From positions 1-64,000 of the forward strand of contig JAVSMP010000001.1 in NCBI GenBank assembly GCA_032027145.1: DNA of 64,000 nucleotides, read 5' to 3'. Positions 26,300 to 35,004 of this stretch are shown here, one piece after another. The notes below the pieces were generated by a model that saw only the letters and a program-made list of their open reading frames with translations, was not told where the DNA came from and did not search any database. How positions within the stretch are numbered: the stretch's first letter is position 1; every line of letters starts with the position of its first letter. The stretch is from Ignavibacterium sp. (lineage in GTDB: Bacteria > Bacteroidota > Ignavibacteria > Ignavibacteriales > Ignavibacteriaceae). Made by a program: the position numbers and the translations under genes.

Positions 26300-27442
26300 T
26301 TAAGTATATTTTGTAAACAACGGAACAAGGTCCAAAGTTTCCCAGGTAAATTCTGGTTCGGTTCTACCGAAATGACCATAGACTGAAGTTTTCTGATAAA
26401 TTGGTCTTCTTAATTGTAATCTGCTTATTATTCCATTAGGTGTAAGATCAACTTCCTTCTGTATCATTTTTGATATTTCTGAATCAGAAATTACTCCTGT
26501 TCCCTTAGTATCAACATAAACCGAAATTGGTTCAGCAACTCCTATTGCATAAGAAAGCTGAACCAAACATTCTTTAGCCAGTTTTGCAGCAACAACATTT
26601 TTTGCTATATGTCTTGCAGCATAAGTTGCACTTCTATCAACTTTACTGGGATCTTTTCCAGAAAAAGCTCCACCGCCATGAGGAGCCCAGCCGCCATAAG
26701 TATCAACAATAATTTTTCTGCCTGTTAAACCACTATCTCCATGTGGCCCGCCAATTTCAAATCTGCCGGTAGGATTTACAAAGTATTTTGTTTTTGCATC
26801 GAGCATTTCAGCCGGAATAACTTTCTTCACAACATTTTCTATTACATCATCTTTAATTTTTTGCTGTGTTACATCTGCATCATGTTGCGTTGAAACCACA
26901 ACAGCATCAACTCTTAAAGGTTTTTTATTATCATCATACTCAACTGTAACCTGCGATTTTGAGTCCGGTCTGAGATACGGCATAAAACCATTTTCACCCT
27001 TTCTTATCTCAGCAAGTTTTTTAACAAGTTTATGAGCAAACATAATGGGCATCGGCATAAGTTCTGGTGTTTGATCACAAGCGTATCCAAACATAATTCC
27101 CTGGTCTCCGGCACCACCAGTATCTACACCCATTGCGATATCAGGTGACTGCGAGTGAATTGCATTTAATACCGAACATGATTCAGCATCAAACTTATAA
27201 TCAGCACTTGTATAGCCAATTCTTTTAACGGTTGCTCTTACAATATCCTGCACTTCAACATAAGCTTTAGTGGTTATTTCGCCGCCGACTAATACTAATC
27301 CTGTAGTAACAAAAGTCTCACAAGCTACTCTTGCATTTGTATCTTTAGAATAAATTGCATCTAATATTCCATCGGATATTGCATCACATACTTTATCCGG
27401 ATGACCTTCAGAAACAGATTCTGATGTGAAGAAAAATGACAT
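26300..27442 (-). CDS. metK: S-adenosylmethionine synthetase
   Basis: 380 residues. Makes SAM from methionine and ATP. Family signatures: [20 protein letters not shown] at the N-terminus (ATP and metal site), [17 protein letters not shown], and [20 protein letters not shown] (phosphate-binding loop). The ATG at 27442 has AAAAGGAATATT upstream. It precedes ahcY on the same strand; the intergenic region upstream shows no SAM riboswitch that I can recognise. SAM from this enzyme would serve the several methyltransferases in this window, including arsM. Confidence 0.98.
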   Translation of the reverse strand: MSFFFTSESVSEGHPDKVCDAISDGILDAIYSKDTNARVACETFVTTGLVLVGGEITTKAYVEVQDIVRATVKRIGYTSADYKFDAESCSVLNAIHSQSPDIAMGVDTGGAGDQGIMFGYACDQTPELMPMPIMFAHKLVKKLAEIRKGENGFMPYLRPDSKSQVTVEYDDNKKPLRVDAVVVSTQHDADVTQQKIKDDVIENVVKKVIPAEMLDAKTKYFVNPTGRFEIGGPHGDSGLTGRKIIVDTYGGWAPHGGGAFSGKDPSKVDRSATYAARHIAKNVVAAKLAKECLVQLSYAIGVAEPISVYVDTKGTGVISDSEISKMIQKEVDLTPNGIISRLQLRRPIYQKTSVYGHFGRTEPEFTWETLDLVPLFTKYT

Positions 27443-27587
27443 AACCTAATATTCCTTTTACTGTTTTATTAATTCCATAGTTATTTTTTGATTATCAAAT
27501 TTAGTTAATCCCTTCATGATATACAAAATAACTTAATTAAATTTTACTTACTTTTCTGTTACAGATAATCATTTTTTTAGAACCGAA

Positions 27588-28538
27588 ATGAAAACAAAAA
27601 TAACAGAGTTATTAAATATAAAATATCCTATCATTCAGGCTGGTATGGTGTGGGTTTCAGGCTGGGAATTAGCTTCGGCAGTTTCTAATGAAGGCGGTTT
27701 AGGTTTGATTGGGGCTGGTTCAATGAAACCTGATCTATTAAAAGAGCATATAAAAAAATGTAATGCTGTTACTGATAAACCATTTGGAGTTAATATTCCT
27801 TTATTAAGAAAAGATGCTGATGAACTAGTTAAAGCATCACTTGATGAAGGGATAAAAATATTTTTTACTTCCGCTGGAAATCCAAAAACCTTTACTTCTC
27901 TTTTGAAAGAAAAGGGCTGTACTGTTGTTCATGTTGTAGCAAATTTAAAATATGGGATGAAAGCACAGGAAGCTGGTTGTGATGCAGTTGTTGGAGAAGG
28001 CGTTGAAGCCGGCGGGCATAATGGGGCAGATCAGATTACAACCTTATGTCTGATACCTCAGCTTGTTGATAAACTTAATATCCCGGTTATTGCTGCCGGC
28101 GGTATTGCTGACGGAAGAGGAATACTTGCAGCATTATCGCTTGGTGCAGAAGGAGTGCAGATAGGAACACGGTTTGCAGCGACTGTTGAATCTTCTGCTC
28201 ATCAGAATTTTAAAGATGAAATTGTTAAAGCCGGTGGTCAGGATACTGTTTTAGCCTTCAAAAAAATCGGACTTGTCAGAATGATTAAAAATGATTTTGC
28301 AATCCGAGCTATCAAAGCTGAAAGTGAAGGATGGAATGAAACGCAATTAAGAGAATTACTTGCTACTAAACGTGAGCGAATGGGAATCTTTGATGGTGAT
28401 TTAATTGAAGGTGAACTTGAAGCAGGTCAAGGTGTGGGGCTTATAAATGACATCCCGACAGTGAAAGAATTGTTTAAGAGAGTGCTTAATGAGATTGAAA
28501 TTACAAACAGAAAAATTAATAATTTATATAAGGGATAA
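27588..28538 (+). CDS. Nitronate monooxygenase / FabK-like flavin oxidoreductase
   Basis: 316 residues, FMN-dependent TIM barrel. Seen: YPIIQAGMVWVSGWELASAVSNEGG (N-terminal FMN site), KPFGVNIPLL, GCDAVVGEGVEAGGHNG with the catalytic-region His, VIAAGGIADGRGILAALSLGAEGVQIGTRF (phosphate-binding). Members oxidise nitronates or, in the FabK branch, reduce enoyl-ACP; sequence alone does not decide. It is divergent from metK. Part of its 3' end is duplicated about 640 bases downstream, beyond a toxin-antitoxin remnant. Confidence 0.9.
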   Translation: MKTKITELLNIKYPIIQAGMVWVSGWELASAVSNEGGLGLIGAGSMKPDLLKEHIKKCNAVTDKPFGVNIPLLRKDADELVKASLDEGIKIFFTSAGNPKTFTSLLKEKGCTVVHVVANLKYGMKAQEAGCDAVVGEGVEAGGHNGADQITTLCLIPQLVDKLNIPVIAAGGIADGRGILAALSLGAEGVQIGTRFAATVESSAHQNFKDEIVKAGGQDTVLAFKKIGLVRMIKNDFAIRAIKAESEGWNETQLRELLATKRERMGIFDGDLIEGELEAGQGVGLINDIPTVKELFKRVLNEIEITNRKINNLYKG

Positions 28539-28559
28539 TATCTATAAATTTTAATATTG

Positions 28560-28820
28560 TTATTCGTAATGAGTCTAAATTCTCAATACTTTTATAATTT
28601 TTTCTGCTTCTAAAACTTCATAAACAAGTCTATGTTGTTTATTAATTCTTCTTGAAATAAAACCTTTAAGATTATCTGTAAGAATCTCAAATGGCTGAGA
28701 AAATGCGTAAGGATTCTGTGCTATAAAGGTAAGAAGCAATTCCACTCTCCCTTTTAAATTTGAAGAAGCAATTTTCTATGCATCTCTTTGTGCCTCTGGA
28801 GAATAAAGAAGTTTATACAC
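28560..28820 (-). pseudogene. YoeB/Txe-type toxin, disrupted by two amber codons
   Basis: Reading from the GTG at 28820, which overlaps the antitoxin stop (TAGTG), the translation is VYKLLYSPEAQRDA*KIASS, then NLKGRVELLLTFIAQNPYAF, SQPFEILTDNLKGFISRRIN, KQHRLVYEVLEAEKIIKVLR and I*THYE, stop. The pattern (SPEAxxDxxK, NLKGxxSRRINxQHRLVYEV, K-V-L-R-x-W-x-HYE) is that of Txe/YoeB endoribonuclease toxins. One TAG stands near codon 15 where a Lys is usual and a second where the conserved Trp near the end is expected. TAG ends other genes here (for example at 8162-8164), so it is a real stop. The toxin is almost certainly dead. Confidence 0.85.
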
Positions 28821-29047
28821 TACCAGTCAAGCTTTTCAGAATAGTCACCTAAGTCAATCTTGGCTTCCTTAATAATTGAATCTGCAATTTCCGGAATACT
28901 ATTTAAATAATCCGTATCACTTTGCTCACCTTTATCTGCTTTTTCCTTCATCAACTTAGCATACTCAAGTATGGATGACTGATATTTAAGCGGAATTTTG
29001 CCAATGATCTCGACGATTTGATTTTGTATAGAGGGTGATGAAAACAA
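28820..29047 (-). CDS. Antitoxin-like small protein of a decayed toxin-antitoxin pair
   Basis: 75 residues from a TTG at 29047; the ATG usually expected is missing and the gene begins exactly at the junction with a nitronate monooxygenase remnant, so its 5' end is probably truncated. The sequence (QIVEIIGKIPLKYQSSILEY, then AKLMKEKADKGEQSDTDYLN) resembles the small acidic partner proteins found directly before YoeB/RelE-type toxins. Its stop overlaps the toxin GTG, as in real pairs. With the toxin broken, it no longer has an obvious job. Confidence 0.6.
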   Translation of the reverse strand: MFSSPSIQNQIVEIIGKIPLKYQSSILEYAKLMKEKADKGEQSDTDYLNSIPEIADSIIKEAKIDLGDYSEKLDW

Positions 29048-29170
29048 AGGTGAACTTGAAGCAGGTCAAGGCGTGGGGCTTATAAATGCTATCCCGACAG
29101 TAAAAGAATTATTTAAAGGCTAATAGATGAAATAAAAATAACAGAAAAAAAATTACCCTCAATCAATTGA
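29047..29170 (+). pseudogene. 3' remnant of a second nitronate monooxygenase gene
   Basis: KGELEAGQGVGLINAIPTVK, then ELFK, repeats the end of the intact gene at 28408-28479 with about six base differences in some 70, mostly silent. The frame then breaks by one base and continues as LIDEIKITEKKLPSIN, homologous to VLNEIEITNRKIN of the intact gene. So this is the tail of a diverged tandem paralogue, not a simple target duplication; the rest of it is missing and the toxin-antitoxin remnant lies in its place. Confidence 0.85.
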
Positions 29171-29203
29171 AGATGATAAAGTTCTTTTGTCTGTGTGTTT
29201 TTA

Positions 29204-30433
29204 TTAAATTTTTAATAACAATGATTCTATTACTTCATCAACATCAATAGCATAAGGAAAATATGAGTGAATTTTCCTAAGGACCCTCTCAACTACTGCA
29301 TCAGGACAGCTTGCACCACTTGTTAACAATATTGTTATTATATCTTTCTGCGGTATGAAATTATTTGTTTGAATCTCCTGCCGGTTATGCAGATCAAAAT
29401 GACTTATTTCTGTTTCCGATAAAATCTTTTTTTCAGAAGAAATAAAATACGTGGTCAATTTTTGCTCACAAATTTCAACAATATGAGAGGTGTTTGATGA
29501 ATTATAACCCCCGACAACAATTGCAAAATCTGCTTCAACTTCTAATAATCCATAGGTTGCATCCTGATTATCGTTTGTAGCATAACAAAGAGTATCGCGC
29601 GTATCAGCAAAGTGATTTTTGATTTCATTCAATCCATATCTTTTTATCATCGTTTCTCTTAACAAATCTGCAATTGCCTGAGTTTCGGTTGCAAGCATCG
29701 TTGTTTGATTTACAACTCCGACTTTCTCTAAATCCTTTTCTGCATTAAAGCCGTTTGAATACTTTCCTTTGAAGATTTCATAAAATTCCTGTTCACTAAA
29801 CCCTCCAAGAATGAAAGAAGATAGCTGTTTTGCTTCCTCCAAATCTCTTATGATAAGAGACTTAGCATTAGTATTGCTATGTGAGAAAGTAGCCCGTGTT
29901 TCTTCATGGTAAGATTTTCCATGAATAATAACAGTAAAATCTTCATCACCAAGCTGTGCACTTCTGGTCCAAACTCTTTGCACAAAAGGGCAGGTGGTAT
30001 TGTACTGATAAGGATCAATTCCAAGTTCATTAAGTTTTTCTTCAATTTCTAAAGTTGTTCCGAAAGCAGGAATGATAACAATATCTTCATTAGTTAATTC
30101 TTCCCAATCAATTAGCTGCTTTCCTGAAGTATCCATTAAAAACTTTACACCAAGATTTTTTAGGTCGTGATTAACTCCGGGATTATGGATCATCTCACTC
30201 AAAAGAAATATTCTTTTATCAGGATTTTCTTCAATTGTTTTATAAGCTATCTCAATTGCGTTTTCTACACCGTAGCAAAATCCAAAATGTCTTGCTAAAT
30301 AAAACCTTACAACACCAAAATCTAAAAGAGTAGGAGTAAAATCTTTTTTTCTTGGATCAGAATCTTTACGCAAGTTTTTAATTCTTGTAATAAAAGAACT
30401 TCTGTAAACACCTGGTATATTAAAACTTTTCAT
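29204..30433 (-). CDS. ispH: 4-hydroxy-3-methylbut-2-enyl diphosphate reductase, long form
   Basis: 409 residues, the long form known from cyanobacteria and some other phyla rather than the roughly 310-residue proteobacterial form. Catalyses the last step of the MEP isoprenoid pathway with a 4Fe-4S cluster. The three cluster cysteines can be placed at C53 (RHFGFCYGVENAI), C148 (NTTCPFVQRVW) and C376 (TSGASCPDAVVERV). Other marks: EMIHNPGVNHDL, IPAFGTTLEIEEKL and GGYNSSNTSHIVEICE. It is divergent from prfA, with 139 bases between them. Confidence 0.97.
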   Translation of the reverse strand: MKSFNIPGVYRSSFITRIKNLRKDSDPRKKDFTPTLLDFGVVRFYLARHFGFCYGVENAIEIAYKTIEENPDKRIFLLSEMIHNPGVNHDLKNLGVKFLMDTSGKQLIDWEELTNEDIVIIPAFGTTLEIEEKLNELGIDPYQYNTTCPFVQRVWTRSAQLGDEDFTVIIHGKSYHEETRATFSHSNTNAKSLIIRDLEEAKQLSSFILGGFSEQEFYEIFKGKYSNGFNAEKDLEKVGVVNQTTMLATETQAIADLLRETMIKRYGLNEIKNHFADTRDTLCYATNDNQDATYGLLEVEADFAIVVGGYNSSNTSHIVEICEQKLTTYFISSEKKILSETEISHFDLHNRQEIQTNNFIPQKDIITILLTSGASCPDAVVERVLRKIHSYFPYAIDVDEVIESLLLKI

Positions 30434-30572
30434 ATAATCATAACTTTAGAAATATCAATAAAATTCAAGTGGTTATTATAAAATATTTATCAATACGACA
30501 AATCGGAATAATATTAAAAGAAAAATAAATCTTCGCTTTTGTATATTGGCATTCCAAATTTAGAGAATTAAA

Positions 30573-31673
30573 ATGAATTTATTAGAAAAGTTAGAAAAAA
30601 TTAAAGTCAGGTTTGATCAAATTAACACACAGCTATCCGAAGCTGCAAATACTAATGATTTTGAAAAAATAAAAACGCTTAATAAAGAAAGATTGAATCT
30701 TGAAGATATAATAGCTGCTTACGAAAAATACTCTTCTATAATAAAAAACATTTCGGGCAATCTGGATATAATTAATTCATCAAAAGAGCCGGAACTTGTT
30801 GAGATGGCTGAGTCAGAGCTTGACGAGTTGAAATCTGAAAAAGAAAAGATGGAAGAAGAAATTAAAACACTTTTACTGCCTAAAGATCCTAATGATGATA
30901 AAGATGTTATAATGGAAATCCGTGCTGGCACCGGAGGTGAAGAAGCTGCGCTTTTTGCAAATGATCTTTTTAGAATGTACACCCGTTATGCTGAAATCTG
31001 CGGATGGAAATATGAACTTATTGATTTAACTGAAACCGGATTAGGCGGAATTAAGGAAGTTGTGTTTTCTATAAGCGGGCAAAATGTTTATGGCAATCTG
31101 AAGTTTGAGTCAGGTGTACATCGGGTACAAAGGGTTCCGGAAACAGAAGCCAGCGGAAGAGTTCATACTTCTGCAGCATCGGTTGCCGTTTTGCCTGAAG
31201 TTGAAGATGTTGAGATTGATCTGAATATGAATGATGTGAAGATTGATATTTTTAGATCTGGCGGAGCCGGCGGACAAAATGTTAACAAAGTTGAAACTGC
31301 CGTTAGAATGACTCATTTACCAACTGGAATTGTAGTGCAGTGCCAAGATGAAAGATCACAATTAAAAAACAGACAGAAGGCATTGAAAGTATTAAAAGCA
31401 AGATTATACGATTTGGAGTTAAATAAACAGAACGCTGAAATTTCAGCACAAAGAAAATCAATGGTCAGGAGCGGCGACAGAAGCGATAAGATCAGAACTT
31501 ATAATTTTCCTCAAAACAGAATTACAGACCACAGAATCGGATTAACACTTTATAATTTATCAACTGTAATTGAGGGACATATTGGAGAGTTTATTGAACA
31601 GTTGAAGATTGCCGATAAAACAGAAAAACTTCAATCTGCCAAAACAATTAATCCTTTATCTGAATTAAGATAA
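30573..31673 (+). CDS. prfA: Peptide chain release factor 1
   Basis: 366 residues, normal length. Recognises UAA and UAG and triggers peptide release. The GGQ loop is at 233-235 ([20 protein letters not shown]); the codon-reading tripeptide at the PxT site is PET, residues 189-191 ([20 protein letters not shown]). Also [20 protein letters not shown]. Its 3' end overlaps the convergent PP2C response regulator gene by 26 bases. Confidence 0.98.
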   Translation: MNLLEKLEKIKVRFDQINTQLSEAANTNDFEKIKTLNKERLNLEDIIAAYEKYSSIIKNISGNLDIINSSKEPELVEMAESELDELKSEKEKMEEEIKTLLLPKDPNDDKDVIMEIRAGTGGEEAALFANDLFRMYTRYAEICGWKYELIDLTETGLGGIKEVVFSISGQNVYGNLKFESGVHRVQRVPETEASGRVHTSAASVAVLPEVEDVEIDLNMNDVKIDIFRSGGAGGQNVNKVETAVRMTHLPTGIVVQCQDERSQLKNRQKALKVLKARLYDLELNKQNAEISAQRKSMVRSGDRSDKIRTYNFPQNRITDHRIGLTLYNLSTVIEGHIGEFIEQLKIADKTEKLQSAKTINPLSELR

Positions 31674-33213
31674 GACTAACATCATCATCATATTCACCCT
31701 GGGTAAACTCATCAAACTTTTTGTGAATAATTTTTAGCGGATCTTTTTCATCGTTTAAGTTTTTAATGATCTCAGAAAGACGGTGTTCTCCAAAACTTTC
31801 TGAAGTTCTTGCCCTTGAATCAATCAATCCATCAGTGGTCAGAAAAACTTTTTCTCCCGGCTTCAGATTGATTACTTTATCTTCGTATTCACCGTTCTTA
31901 GCAAATCCCAATAACAGTCCATTCGATACAATTCTTACCACATCTCCTTTATCTGTTTTATAAATCAACGGAATATCGCCAGCACCTGAATATTTGATCT
32001 GATAGTTATCTCTATTTAGAATAAGAATCGAGAGTGTTGCAAATACTTCAGATATCTTGGAATCATTATGAACAGTAGAATTAACCTGCTGTAATATCTC
32101 ACTGGGTGAATAACCCCTGGTGCTTTGTAAAACTCCTCTTAAAGCACTTCGTATATATCCCGCATAGGCATAAGCAAAGTACCAGGCTCCCCATTTTTTT
32201 CCCATTACATCTCCAAGAATTACAACAAGATTTTTTTCATCTAATTGATAGTAATCTAAAAAATCACCACCGGGTATTCCCTTAAAGGGAGTATGAAAAT
32301 GAGAGATGGAAAAGCCGGGAAACTCCGGAAAAGAATCAGGCACCACTTTAGTTCTAAGTGAACTGGTTGCTTCCTGAAGTTCTGAGATTATCTTTCTTCT
32401 TTCATTGCCAAGACTTTTAATAATAGCTGAAACCTTTGCAACTACAAGTTTTGGCCCAGCAGTTTTTACTACATAATCAGTAATCCCCAAATCATATCCA
32501 TCAAGTATATCTTCTTCTGTACCTTTTGCAGTTAAAAATATAAATGGTATATCTTTAAGTGAGGGATCATTAAGAATCATTCTGCGAAATTGAAAGCCAT
32601 CAGTTTTAGGCATCATAATATCAGAAACAATAATATCAGGCAATTGTTTTTTGATTGATTCCATTGCATCATCAACACTATCGGCAACTGCACATTCATA
32701 TCCGGCTTTTTCAAGATTATATTTGAATAATCTGGACATTGACGGATCATCATCAACGAATAAAATTTTAGGAGTGGTTTTATCAAATGATTCTTTCAGG
32801 CTTTGTCTTATACCATAAGTTCTGTAAATATCTGACCGCCTGATTAAAGCCTGAGTCTTAAGAATAAGCTCTTTTACATCAAATGGTTTTGTGATGATAT
32901 CATCACCGCCGGCTTCAACAGCTTTTGATTTATCTTCGAGAGTGTTTTTAGCAGTTACAAAAATAAACGGAAGAAATCTGTGGTTTTCATTTTCTCTTAC
33001 TTTCTGACAAAATTCAAATCCGTCCATCCCTTCCATAGTTACGTCGGAAAGCACAAGATCAATTTTTTCATTCTTTAAAACTTCAAAAGCCTGATAAGAA
33101 TTCTCAGCTTCAAAAGATATAAAATTGTTAAGTTTCAGATGATGAGTAATAAGTTTTCTGATTGTTTTATCATCATCAATAATTAAAACAGATCGTTTCT
33201 CTGATACAGCCAT
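31648..33213 (-). CDS. Double-receiver response regulator with PP2C (SpoIIE/RsbU-like) phosphatase
   Basis: 521 residues. REC1 (1-125) has the phospho-acceptor Asp near 57 ([18 protein letters not shown]); REC2 (about 148-270) has it near 202 ([18 protein letters not shown]). A coiled linker ([20 protein letters not shown]) leads to the phosphatase domain (about 300-521) with [30 protein letters not shown], and [27 protein letters not shown]; the metal-binding GD and DD pairs are present. By family, it would dephosphorylate a STAS-domain antagonist, and such a protein is encoded 41 bases upstream. It is the last gene of a four-gene signalling operon. Cytoplasmic. Confidence 0.93.
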   Translation of the reverse strand: MAVSEKRSVLIIDDDKTIRKLITHHLKLNNFISFEAENSYQAFEVLKNEKIDLVLSDVTMEGMDGFEFCQKVRENENHRFLPFIFVTAKNTLEDKSKAVEAGGDDIITKPFDVKELILKTQALIRRSDIYRTYGIRQSLKESFDKTTPKILFVDDDPSMSRLFKYNLEKAGYECAVADSVDDAMESIKKQLPDIIVSDIMMPKTDGFQFRRMILNDPSLKDIPFIFLTAKGTEEDILDGYDLGITDYVVKTAGPKLVVAKVSAIIKSLGNERRKIISELQEATSSLRTKVVPDSFPEFPGFSISHFHTPFKGIPGGDFLDYYQLDEKNLVVILGDVMGKKWGAWYFAYAYAGYIRSALRGVLQSTRGYSPSEILQQVNSTVHNDSKISEVFATLSILILNRDNYQIKYSGAGDIPLIYKTDKGDVVRIVSNGLLLGFAKNGEYEDKVINLKPGEKVFLTTDGLIDSRARTSESFGEHRLSEIIKNLNDEKDPLKIIHKKFDEFTQGEYDDDVSLILIQIKD

Positions 33214-33254
33214 AAGTTACTATATTGATGATGAAAAATCATAATTGTTAATTA

Positions 33255-33593
33255 CTATTTAAAACTTTGTACAGCTTCATCAACTGATTTAAATGATTCA
33301 AATACCCTGTACATTCTTGTTAACTCGAACATTGAATGAACAGCAGGTTGAAATCCTACCAGTCTTAAATCTCCGCCCAACCCTGTAAGTTTTTTTAATG
33401 ATACTACCAGACTTCCAAGGAAAGTTGAATCAATAAACTCGCAGTTTGATAAATCGACAACAATCTGTTTAAAGCCTCTTTGTATATCATTAACCAGTAC
33501 TTGTTTGAACTCTTCGGCTTCGACAAGTGTTGCTCTTTTAAGATTTACAGAAATAATAACAACACTATCTTTTTCTTCCCTGAAAAACTTCAT
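33255..33593 (-). CDS. STAS-domain anti-sigma factor antagonist
   Basis: 112 residues, SpoIIAA/RsbV-like. The phosphorylation site is ...CEFIDSTFLGSLVVSLKKL, with Ser 56 following Asp 55. These proteins bind an anti-sigma kinase when unphosphorylated. The ATG has GAGGGAAATAAT upstream. No RsbW-type kinase is encoded nearby. It lies between the NtrC-family gene (11 bases) and the PP2C regulator gene (41 bases), which is the natural phosphatase for Ser 56. Confidence 0.92.
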   Translation of the reverse strand: MKFFREEKDSVVIISVNLKRATLVEAEEFKQVLVNDIQRGFKQIVVDLSNCEFIDSTFLGSLVVSLKKLTGLGGDLRLVGFQPAVHSMFELTRMYRVFESFKSVDEAVQSFK

Positions 33594-33604
33594 ATTATTT
33601 CCCT

Positions 33605-33901
33605 CTATTCTGTTGATCTGTTTTCAATTTTGTATTTGTCCATTAATCTATAGATCGTAGCTCTGCCCAGCTGTAATCTTTTGGCAGCTTCAACTATATT
33701 ACCATTTGTAATGTTAAGTGCGTGTCTTATTGCTTCTTCCTTTAATTTTTCAAAAGGAATAACAGTTTCATCGCTAAAAAGCGGACCAGTGTATTCTATA
33801 CTTCCGGAGCTTTCACCAGATCTTAAATGTGCCGGAAGATCTTCAACATCTATCATATCCTTGTCTGTTATGATCATACATCGTTCAATTGTGTTTTCCA
33901 T
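33605..33901 (-). CDS. Detached C-terminal part (Fis-type HTH) of the NtrC-family activator
   Basis: 98 residues from an internal ATG. Upstream in the same frame the text continues as KLIYEYNWPGNVREMENTIE, the conserved end of the AAA+ domain, so this is the displaced C-terminus of the gene at 33874-34986. It contains the Fis-type DNA-binding helix-turn-helix (NIVEAAKRLQLGRATIYRLM). It could in principle be made alone, but the natural reading is one gene broken by a missing base at about 33944-33951. Confidence 0.85.
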   Translation of the reverse strand: MENTIERCMIITDKDMIDVEDLPAHLRSGESSGSIEYTGPLFSDETVIPFEKLKEEAIRHALNITNGNIVEAAKRLQLGRATIYRLMDKYKIENRSTE

Positions 33902-34986
33902 TTCTCTAACATTTCCGGGCCAGTTATACTCGTAAATGAGTTTGGTGCGCGTTTTGAAAATCCTTTTACATTCTTTTGCAGTTTGAGACTGAATTTTTGT
34001 ATAAAATGTTCTGCTATTACAAGAATATCTGATTTTCTGAATCTTAAAGGTGGGATTGAAATCGGAAATGAATTCAATCTATAATAAAGGTCTTCTCTGA
34101 ACTCTTTATTTTCAACTGCTTTTTTAAGATCGCGGTTTGTAGCAGAAATAATTCTTACATCTGACTTAATTAATTCTGTTCCGCCAACTCTTTCAAATTC
34201 TTTTTGTTGAATCACTCTTAGCAACTTAGCCTGCAGTAGCATTTCAAGTTCACCAACCTCATCAAGAAAGATTGTTCCGCCTCTTGCAAGTTCAAACTTA
34301 CCAAGTTTTCTTTGATGAGCACCGGTAAAAGAACCCTTCTCATGCCCGAATAACTCGCTTTCCAAAAGCTCTCTTGGGATTGAAGCGCAATTAACGACCA
34401 CAAATGGTTTATCTTTTCGCTCTCCGTTATAATGAATTGCTCTGGCAATAAGTTCTTTACCTGTTCCGCTTTCACCATATATCAATACAGTAATATCATT
34501 ATGTAAAACCTTAGTAACTAATTTGAAAACATCCTGCATTTTACCATCTGAAGAAATGATATTATCAAAACTGTATTCTTTCTTCACATTTTCTTTTAAG
34601 TTCTGTAATTCGCGCGTCAGATCATAATTTCGTATAGCATTTTTAATTGCAAGTTCCAGCTTCTGCTGATCAATCGGCTTAGTAAAATAATCGAATGCAC
34701 CGAACCTAAGTGATTCAACTGCAACTTCGATACTACCCTGAGCTGAAAGCATTATCACAGGCATATTTTCATCAAATTGTTTAATGCGTTTAAGGGTTTC
34801 AATACCATCCATACCGGGCAACATAATATCTAAAAGAATGGCGTCTGGTTTTTTAGATAAGTTTTTCAGTGCATCTTCAGCATTTGCAAAAGTTTCAACT
34901 TGATATCGCCACTTATCTTTAGCCCAATAACTGAGCAATTTTGAAATAGCCTGTTCATCATCTACGATAAAGATCAATTTTTCCAA
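33874..34986 (-). CDS. NtrC-family sigma-54 response regulator, frameshifted near the end of the AAA+ domain
   Basis: Starts with TTG at 34986 behind AAGGAAG. REC domain 1-120 (DAILLDIMLPGMDGIETLKR), AAA+ domain from about 135 with Walker A GESGTGKELIARAIHYNG, the sigma-54 contact loop GSFTGAHQRKLGKFELA, Walker B GGTIFLDEVGELEM and the arginine-finger region. After GFSKRA (residue 347) the frame runs into unrelated PNSFTSITG and stops, while the expected TKLIYEYNWPGNVREMEN follows one frame away. Restoring one base gives a normal 460-residue protein. It lies 18 bases downstream of the kinase gene and presumably receives its phosphate. Whether the break is real decides if the system still activates sigma-54 promoters. 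Confidence 0.9.
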   Translation of the reverse strand: MEKLIFIVDDEQAISKLLSYWAKDKWRYQVETFANAEDALKNLSKKPDAILLDIMLPGMDGIETLKRIKQFDENMPVIMLSAQGSIEVAVESLRFGAFDYFTKPIDQQKLELAIKNAIRNYDLTRELQNLKENVKKEYSFDNIISSDGKMQDVFKLVTKVLHNDITVLIYGESGTGKELIARAIHYNGERKDKPFVVVNCASIPRELLESELFGHEKGSFTGAHQRKLGKFELARGGTIFLDEVGELEMLLQAKLLRVIQQKEFERVGGTELIKSDVRIISATNRDLKKAVENKEFREDLYYRLNSFPISIPPLRFRKSDILVIAEHFIQKFSLKLQKNVKGFSKRAPNSFTSITGPEMLEKWKTQLNDV

Positions 34987-35004
34987 TTTATCTTCCTTAA
35001 GTTT

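Noticed and set aside
27443-27587. A SAM riboswitch upstream of metK
   Set aside because: No conserved SAM-I/II/III-like stem pattern could be found in the short divergent gap.
28820-28822. Recoding of TAG as an amino acid, suggested by the two in-frame TAG codons of the toxin
   Set aside because: TAG is used as a normal stop in this window (acetyltransferase gene at 8162-8164 and the antitoxin itself), and RF1 is encoded at 30573-31673.
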